64,000 nucleotides of DNA from Scilla litardierei. Taxonomy: Eukaryota > Streptophyta > Magnoliopsida > Asparagales > Asparagaceae. Each line of letters begins with the position of its first letter. The stretch's first letter is position 1. The DNA is taken from NCBI GenBank assembly GCA_030789695.1, contig CM061141.1, positions 321,410,452 to 321,474,451 on the forward strand, read 5' to 3'. The notes beneath the pieces are model-generated. The model was not told the origin of the DNA. It did no database searches and worked only from the letters and a program-made list of their open reading frames with translations. This document shows, one piece after another, positions 56,760 to 64,000 of the stretch. The position numbers and the translations under genes were made by a program.

Positions 56760-58971
56760 AGGGTACCTTAAGAAGATCCTCCAGCAGCAACATCATCATC
56801 AGATTCCATAGAAGAGGAGGAGGATAGCCTGCTCTTCAGAAAGAGAATCCTGGATTCAAACATAGTCTTTTGAGCCGGAAGAAGCCCAATCTGTGTGTTC
56901 ACATCCTTTAAGGCAGACTCATAAATGGAAATATCTTCATGAATAGGGAGTCTGGACCAGCAGAGCTCTCAGGGACAGATGGAGGAGGGACAATAGAAGG
57001 TTGACCAGTAGGAGACACTAGAGATGAACAGACAGCTCCAACATCAGGGGATGATGAAGGCATAGTGGCCAGATGTCATCTATCTTCCCAGTAACTGACC
57101 TAACTGTAAATCCAATGCTCTCAGAGGGAATAGCCAGTTCATTTGCAGAGGGGGAAACCTTCTGGGATTGCAACATCAAGGAGATGAGACAAGGATGAGG
57201 CAAGGAGACTGAAGCAATAGAGGACTCAGCCTGAGATAAGATGGAATCAAAAATAAGTCTTCACAGTTTGAATGGCCTATTGGACCCAGCACAAAACAGT
57301 AGCCTGCACATGTCCTTGGTGACAACAAAAACATTTGAGGTTGGAAGCCAGTTCCTGGTGGAAATACGATAGAGTAGGAAGTACTTTGTTGTCAATGCAG
57401 AGGAAGGGAAGAATGTGGTCTTAGGCCAACTAGACAACCTATTCGCTGTGACAACCTGAATGAATGTGTCATAATCAGCACCAGCAGAATCAACCAAGGT
57501 GGATAGGGAGGCATGACAAGTCCATCTAAGGAGCTTGTTAATAACAGATGGGGAGAAAGAGACAATTTTCCCCCTGACAAAAGAGTGAAAAGCCCATCTG
57601 GATGAAAAGTCTCATGCAGACTTAGTCAGATTGCAATAAAATTCCTTGACCAGCACAGGGTTATAAGACTTGAGACAGGTGGCAGCATGGTATAAATTGA
57701 TCCCCTTCACAATAGATGGGAACTTCGTTTTGAAAAAGAAGCAAGAGACAGCTGCTTCTCAGCTAGATGGCCCTGTCATAGTATATGGACCATCTCTTCT
57801 TGCATGCCTGATCGAAAAACAGTCTACTAATAGCATCTGAGACTAAAAATAAGGATGGAGATGCAGAACCTGTGTCAGCAGAAACTTTAGCCCTCTTGGA
57901 AGGAGATGTAGATGTAGAACTGGAAGGAGCAGATCTTATCTTAGAGGAGGTCCTTTGTTTACGAATAGAGGGAGTGACGTCAGTAGCAGGGGCAGGTTGG
58001 ACAGCAGGAGGGGGCCCAGTAGAAGCAGCCGGTTCAGCAGGAGGGGGCCCAGTAGAAGCAGCCGGTTCAGCAGGAGGGCATGTTGTAGCCTGTGTTACAA
58101 CATCAGGTGATGTTGCAACATTAGGTGCAACATCAGGTGCAACATCAGCACGTGTTTCCAAAATCTCTTCATCAACATGAGGTGATGTTGCAACATCATG
58201 TGCAACATCATATGCAACATCAGTCTGCGTTGCAACATATGAAGAGTCAATTGCACCCAATGTTGGACCATCCTCGATGGCAGTAGTGTTAGGGGTAGCA
58301 GATGGGATACTGAAGTCATCTACCAAATCAGTAGGAATTTCAGGGCCGTGACCCAAATCTTGATCTTCACCAGAGATAGGAGGGTTGGGTGGACCAGAAG
58401 ATTCCTCAGGCTCAGTATCACCACCCACGGCCTTCGTAGTTATGGACATGGAGGAGTCAGAATATTTCAAGACAACAATCTCTATCAATTTGATAGAAGG
58501 GCGTCGGCGCTGAGAGGTAACCAAAATAGAGAGTTGTCATCAACCACTTGTACCTTTTCACTTTCCCTCCCAATTCGTCCAATCGAAATGGACCAAGGCA
58601 CACTCCTGTAAAATCCATATGGGACAGATCGAACTTCTTTCTAGTTTTACAGAGATGCCAGAACCAATCTTGAATTGTGATAGGAACACCCGATTCTGAA
58701 GACGATGAGGGTTTCACACTCCGGACAGAAATTGGGGAAAACGGAACTATTCCCAAATTCGCCATGGCAAAGTGTTGCAGTGATCAGAGAGAGTCGGAGA
58801 GGAAGTGGGAGAAGGCGAATCACGAGAAGAAGTAGGGGCGGATCGAGATACCACCCTTTTCCGCTTCATTGGAGGAGACGCGGAGGAAGACGCTGCCGAT
58901 TTCGCTGAGGAGGAGCGTCGAGAGTAACATCGAGGCATTTGTGCCGATTTTCGATCTTGATCACGGGCCAT
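56760..58971 (-). pseudogene. Envelope-like third ORF of Sirevirus-like element, frameshifted
   Basis: On the minus strand, after the RNase H stop, MARDQDRKSAQMPRCYSRRS opens a Ser-rich basic N-terminus (KRKR), the same plan as the third ORF of the complete Sirevirus. Shifted frames follow: DWFWHLCKTRKKFDLSHMDF (about 58680-58620), an acidic/Pro region with DVAT/NVAT repeats (58280-58100), two PAEPAASTGPP units and the basic SKIRSAPSSSTSTSPSKRAK. Next, in further frames, come WAFHSFVRGKIVSFSPSVIN (about 57600), FIQVVTANRLSSWPKTTFF and ISTRNWLPTSNVFVVTKDMC (57500-57310). The SFVRGK-FSP-IN-WLPTSN pattern is that of the 'putative plant transposon protein' domain. Several shifts and stops make it inactive. 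PPT-like CAAAGGGGGAGAATC lies just after it (about 56730-56745). Confidence 0.75.
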
Positions 58972-59154
58972 ATCGACGGAGAGGAAGAAGAATTTCTCAG
59001 AGAGTCACAAGGAAACCCTAGAATAGAGAACTGCTTTTCGTTGAAAATTTGGGGAGTGGAAATGAGCACGGAAAAAGAGACCGGAAACTAAAAAGCGCTT
59101 TTAAAAATAAAAACTACCCCTGTGTTGCAACATGAGCCAAACCAAGCAAGAAAA

Positions 59155-60418
59155 TTAAATACGACAAAGTCCAAGAGCTTGTCGTAAGTCTTCAAATCGA
59201 CCTGAGTCATGTGGTTTAGTGAATATGTCCGCCAGTTGACATGATGTTGCAACATAGTCCATGACAAGCACTTTCTTCTCTACCAATTCTCTAATGAAGT
59301 GGTGACATATGTCTATGTGCTTTGTTCTCGAATGTTGCACTGGATTCTTCACTTTGGTTGTCTCATAAAATAGTTAATACAGCCTGTTCCACTCCATAAT
59401 CAGTTAACATCTGCTTCATCCATAATAGTTGTGTACAACAACTTCCAGCTGCTATATACTCAGCTTTTGTCGTGGATAAGGAGATAGAATTCGGCCTCTT
59501 GTTGTACCATGAAACAAGATTGTTTCCAACATAAAAACATCCACCTGTAGTACTCTTCTTATCATCAACATTGCCTACCCAATCAGCATTATTGAATCCT
59601 GACAGAAGAGTGTTAGTATCTTTGGTATACCAAATACCATAATCAGCAGTACCACTTATGTATCTAATAATTCTTTTTACTGCTGTAATGTGAGACTCCT
59701 TGGTAGATGCTTGATAACGAGCACACACTCCCACACTGAAACTGATGTCAGGGCTGCTAGCCGTGAGATAAAAAAGATTCCCAATCATACTCCTATACAG
59801 CGTAACCTCCACAGACTTACCACTGTCATCTTTAGTGAGTTTTTCACTTGTAGACATAGGAGTGCGTACCTGTCTAGCATTTTTTAGTTCAAACCTCTTC
59901 ACCAGATTCATTGCATACTTACTTTGGGACATAAACATCCCCTCGTTGGATTACTTTACTTGAAGACCCAGAAATATTTTGAGTTCTCCCACCATACTCA
60001 TTTCAAACTCCTTCTGCATAAAGTTAATAAATTCATTCACTAACTTCTGAGAGGTAGAGCCAAATACTATATCATCAACGTAGATCTGAGCTACTATCAC
60101 TGCGGCCTTGGTTTTCTGAACAAATATTGTCATGTCAGCTCCCCCTCTAACGTAGCCCTTCAGAAGTAAATATCTGGTTAGACTTTCATACCAGGCTTTC
60201 GGAGCTTGCTTCAAACCATAAAGAGCCTTTTTTAACTGATACACATGGCCCAAAAGGAACGGATCCTCAAAGCCTTTGGGCTGCTCCACGTAAACTTCTT
60301 CATTCAAATACCATTGAGAAAGGCACTCTTCACATCCATCTGATGTAGTTTGAAGTTGAAACTACATGCTACTGCTAGTAAAAGTCTGATGATTCGAGAC
60401 TTGCTACAGGAGCAAAGT
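59155..60418 (-). pseudogene. Copia RT C-terminal part and RNase H, degenerate
   Basis: The minus strand begins at FAPVA (60418), then frame-shifted [11 protein letters not shown] sequence, [43 protein letters not shown] and [17 protein letters not shown] (to 59951). A shifted frame gives MSQSKYAMNLVKRFELKN, YLTASSPDISFSVGVCARYQ and RNase H to 59363, and a last frame gives [17 protein letters not shown] and ADIFTKP to 59155. RNase H residues differ from active forms: NNADW where DADW is usual, STTKAEY where STTEAEY is usual. Gag, protease, integrase and the first half of RT are missing; an LTR sits in their place. Confidence 0.9.
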
Positions 60419-61800
60419 GTGGGATCCTGTGGATGGCAAACAACACTAGAAGGGGGGTTGAAAAGTGTTGTGCAAATATTAAACGTTTTCTTTGGTTGAT
60501 TAGCACAATTAAAACCCTTCTAATGTTGCCTAAGAACCAAGTAGAGTGATCTACGCTTGGTTCAAAGTAATCTTATAAAGAATGTTAACAGAGTGATCTC
60601 ACAGCAAGTAGTCGATTCCCTCAAGTAGTAGTAGACTCTCAGAGAGTTTGAGTGCAAAGCTCTGCTGAACGATGAGATAATATAAGGATAAGATTAGAAG
60701 CAATATATCTCTACACAACGGAAATAAATAAATGAACTTTGTAATTGTATAAAAGAATGAATTACAAAGATACAAAGTATCAATAAGTAAAGTAAAATGA
60801 TGTTGCAGGAATTATTAACAAACTCAGAAAATGCAAACGCAAAGACAAGGATTTTTATCCTGGTTCCCCACAACTTAGGTACGTCCAGTCCCCGACTAAT
60901 CCGGTACAAGATTTTTCACTATTGCCTTAGCAATATAAGTACCTAACTTCACTCGTTAGGATTTCCCAAACACCTAGCCTCGACCAGGATTTTCGACCAC
61001 CTAGACTTGATTAGGATTTTCCCGTCCCTTACAACCAAGGGAATACACAAATAAAAACAAGTTTCCAACTCACCACATAAATTAGTGGAGTTTGGATTAC
61101 ACCCAGAATTCTATAGCCAATGTAAATATAGTGATTTGTGCGTTACGTGGCTAAAAGAAATTTAAATAGATCTTTTAGATCACACAAGGAATATGAGATT
61201 ATTCGTTGTGATCTTAGATCTATAGCTTTTCAAAATCCTTTCAAGAAATGAAAATTGAAGAACAATGATTTTAAAAAACACTTTTAAGAATATCCAAAAT
61301 AAAAATGCAGATCTCAAAAATTAATATCAGAAAAATAATAGCTGAGATCAGGAAATAAAATCAGAAATTGGCGTTGAGAGAAAAATGAGAGCAATAGAGA
61401 TCAGAATTTTGCACAAAGAATAGAGAGTTTTGATTTTTTGTTGTTGCGTGTAAATGATCTCAATGAAGGCTATATATATAGAGTTTCAAGGGAATTTTGA
61501 AATTCAAAAGGATTTGACTTTCGGCTTAAGCAAATATAGAAATTGAGCGAAATCAGGAAGCAGAGTCGTTGAAAAACGACAGCTAGTAGTCGACTCACAG
61601 AGAATTTCAGTAGAAGTTCTGCTTCTGACTGGTAATCGACTCCCTCCTCTGGTAGTCGACTCACAGAGCAATTTTCTCTGAAACTCGGCTAGTTGAAAGA
61701 CGTAATCAACTCCTAGGTGTATTAGAGGTTGACTACTAATAATGGATCGACTAGCTTATTGCTATCAAGAGTTAAAAAGATATTTAAAACATTTGAAAAC
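60419..61800 (-). repeat. Sirevirus-type LTR abutting RT
   Basis: On the minus strand the LTR ends ...CCCCCCTTCTAGTGTTG...GGATCCCACA at 60419, the layout of the complete Sirevirus LTR end (CACCCCCCCTCTAGTAC...). It has TATA at 61471-61480. Repeated TAGTCGACTC / GTAGTCGATTC words (60607-60640, 61585-61665) take the place of the CTAGTCGGTC palindromes. The right boundary at 61800 (minus-strand TGTTTTCAAATG) is inferred. Confidence 0.6.
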
Positions 61801-61818
61801 ATTACTTTCGAAATCGTT

Positions 61819-63226
61819 TGTCATGCCCTGTTCCCCAGAATACCCGGCATTAAAATTTTTTTTCCAAGTATCCTAAAGAGTGAGGGTGATGTGAGAGGAA
61901 AAGAGAGAGAAAAGAGAAACTGAATATGCAGGCCACTGTGCACATGCTGGGATAGTACAAGTGAAGCTCCACTATAATATCAAACATCCTCATAAAATAA
62001 CAATAACATTTTATATAACATGTTTCATTTAAAACATAGTCCAAGTATATCTATACATATACACAGCCACCCTCCACCTCCAAGGACAACCACGTCACAA
62101 CGCAAACTACATCTCACACCAAGTGCTACCCCTGAAACACAACTCCAAGTCACCGCCAACCATGCTACCAGTGCTACCTGAAAAATTGGGGAGGAGCACG
62201 TCAATGCGTGCCCCAGTAGGAACCAACTTGGATTTGGAACACCGTTCTAAGGTTATCAAACCACAAGGCATGACAAGAGAAATAAGGCATGTAACTAAGT
62301 AATATAATGAAAAGTAAATAGCTAAACAAGGGGATCATACCTGCGGCCCAATGTCGAGTTACTACAAGAAAGGGTTAGCACGAATAATAATAATAATAAT
62401 AACACAAGTGTTCAGCAAACATTATCTAATAAGATAAGTACAAGTGCCTGAGGTATGACACATAGTCACAAAGAAGCAGGCAAAGGGAAGGGGGAGTGCT
62501 GCCAGCAGAAGGAGTAACATGCAAAAGTCTTATTTTATTATTTTATAATTGAATTAATTGGAAACTTGGGTAAACTGTGTGATACCAGGACTTGTACCTC
62601 ACCCCAAATTTGGGGTGAATATAGCACACGACGTAGTGGACACGGGCACTGTACGCCGGGCCTCTCAGCTCCCCCGTCACTGGCAGGAGTGAGACCTCCC
62701 ACAATAACACAACCTCTGTATATCCCCTCCACTCCTGGTAAAGGCGAGTGGGTATAAATATCACATATCACATAATCATCTCTCCCAACTTCTTAGTCCA
62801 GGCCTCATATCCACAATTTACTCAAATCCCACCTAAACCCGGGTTTTGCTAACTCACCCTCATTAGAGAGGACCGAGACATTCAAAAGTTTCATTTTATC
62901 ATTTTAGTAGTAAAGGAGTCATGTTGCATGGCATCACATTCCGTATTCATACCAACATGGGTCATGCACCGAAGTGTCATGCCCTCCATCGTAGTCACAT
63001 CACATATCAACGTGGGCCATGCACCCAAGTGTCATGCCCTTCATCATAGCCATTTCAATTCATTATTCATAACATATGAAACCATGCTTTCTATGACTCC
63101 ATCATTACCAATTTATAGCATGCTTAATGATACATGTATATACAACTCATTTTGCAGGTTTCTCCACTTTGTAACATTGAGGCATTTTCACAAACACTTG
63201 ACAGGCGGCACACACATGACCATTGT
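61819..63226. repeat. Unclassified LTR-like segment
   Basis: It starts TGTCATGCCCTGTTCCCC, a common start for plant gypsy LTRs (TGTCA.GCCC). It holds an (ATA)n run near 62386-62401, a GC-rich block (62600-62710) and a ~56-bp two-copy repeat of 'gtcatgcaccgaagtgtcat' (62945-63050). No gene. It is cut by the Sirevirus LTR at 63227. Confidence 0.4.
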
Positions 63227-64000
63227 TGTAATGCCCTACAAGCTACTGCACAAGTACTAGAGGGGGGGTGAATAGTACTTTAAAATAATAAGGAGTATAA
63301 TTCCAAATTAAATTGCAAACAACTACCAAATCAATTTGCGGAAGCTTAAATTGAATGACAACAACAAAATTAACAATGCAAACAAATGATGTTAATGGGT
63401 TCGGATCCACCCAAGTCTCCCCGACTTGTTCCCGGTGATCCTACGTCCCAACCACCCGGATCCCCTCCGGATACTTGAGTTAGAAACCCTAACTCAAGAT
63501 TTCCACTATGAATATCTTGTGAAAAACCTTCACAAGATCAAATCATACAACAACGGCAATAGTGAATCCCACAACCCGGGATCACAACCTTCTCTCACAA
63601 CCGAGAGAATCAACAAGCAATATAAATGAGTTATATTGAAATAAGCAAACTTACCACAAAATCCTATACCTTGAGTTTTTCTTACCCAATAGGTGAAATG
63701 AAGGATTTGAGGAAGATGAAGTCACCAAGACCTAGCACCAAGGAAATGACCAGCAATCGGTGCCTAGGGATGATTTGGAGACTTGGATCAAGCAATAGCT
63801 TGAAGATCTCACCAAGAACAAGCTTCTCTCTAGATGGATTCTAGATCTAGAAATGAGAGAGAATGGGTTTCTTGTGAGGAAGAGAGCTTTTGATTTGAGT
63901 GAGAATGGCTATCTCTTTTGATCTCAATGAATCTCTGAATGGAAGCTCTAACCTAGATAGAAATGACCTAGGTTCGTATTTATAGGGTCCCATAAAAACA
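63227..64000 (-). repeat. Partial LTR of a second Sirevirus copy (minus strand)
   Basis: The sequence is the reverse complement of the end of the complete Sirevirus LTR (TGTAATGCCCTAC..., GTACTAGAGGGGGGGTGAATAG, and the 'gatccacccaagtctccccg' stretch), and diverges after about 63520. The left flank lacks a primer site, so this is the 3' LTR of an element running right, or a solo LTR. A TATA-like motif lies at 63977-63986 on the minus strand. Confidence 0.8.

Noticed and set aside
1..64000. tRNA or rRNA genes
   Set aside because: No tRNA-like or rRNA-like sequence was recognised by reading; a tRNA scan would be needed to exclude small ones.

Overview
The window is plant nuclear DNA. The evidence is a spliced Rab11-type GTPase with plant GT-AG introns, a spliced plant-specific GARP transcription factor, and dense nested plant transposons (Ty1/copia including Sirevirus types, Ty3/gypsy, Helitrons, hAT, MITEs, RTE-like LINE relics). 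GC-rich gene 5' ends and a MITE with GGGTGTGTTTGG termini would fit a monocot, but I cannot name the species.

Layout, left to right. 1-6196: a minus-strand gypsy element whose pol is gone and replaced by a multi-membrane-span ORF; its LTR is about 3.3 kb, and it sits inside the reverse transcriptase of a minus-strand copia relic (6197-8690). 8691-9768: LTR and leader of another LTR element, fused in frame to that copia gag. 9769-10240: LINE relic and a near-perfect foldback MITE. 10500-10743: a possible non-coding first exon with a strong splice donor. 13550-27045: a Helitron split by a complete young Sirevirus (14268-26906, 12.6 kb, 5-bp target duplication, almost identical LTRs, gag, pol and an envelope-like ORF). 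27070-27745 and 32194-32672: two more Helitron copies. 33301-34850: a 92-bp tandem repeat split by a 1.2-kb hAT element with an 8-bp target duplication. 35080-36000: another LINE relic. 37321-38460: RABA5A-like small GTPase. 39640-48290: copia and Sirevirus fragments, LTRs, and a truncated three-exon gene fragment at about 45.1-45.9 kb. 48815-49918: a GC-rich minisatellite between inverted repeats, then a MITE. 50247-52017: an EFM-like GARP/MYB gene with four exons on the minus strand. 52961-53704: a fourth Helitron upstream of that gene. 55200-61800: a broken minus-strand Sirevirus-like element (pol C-terminus plus envelope-like ORF) joined abruptly to an LTR. 61819-64000: an unclassified LTR-like segment interrupted by the start of another minus-strand Sirevirus LTR that runs out of the window.

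Two host genes look intact: the RABA5A-like GTPase (membrane traffic) and the EFM-like repressor (flowering/nutrient-response family). They are about 12 kb apart and converge. Nothing suggests they act together. Almost all other coding sequence belongs to transposons. The most unusual items are the membrane-protein ORF carried by the gypsy element, the three ORFs of the young Sirevirus each broken by one in-frame stop of C-to-T type, the Sirevirus LTR palindrome array, and the Helitron family.
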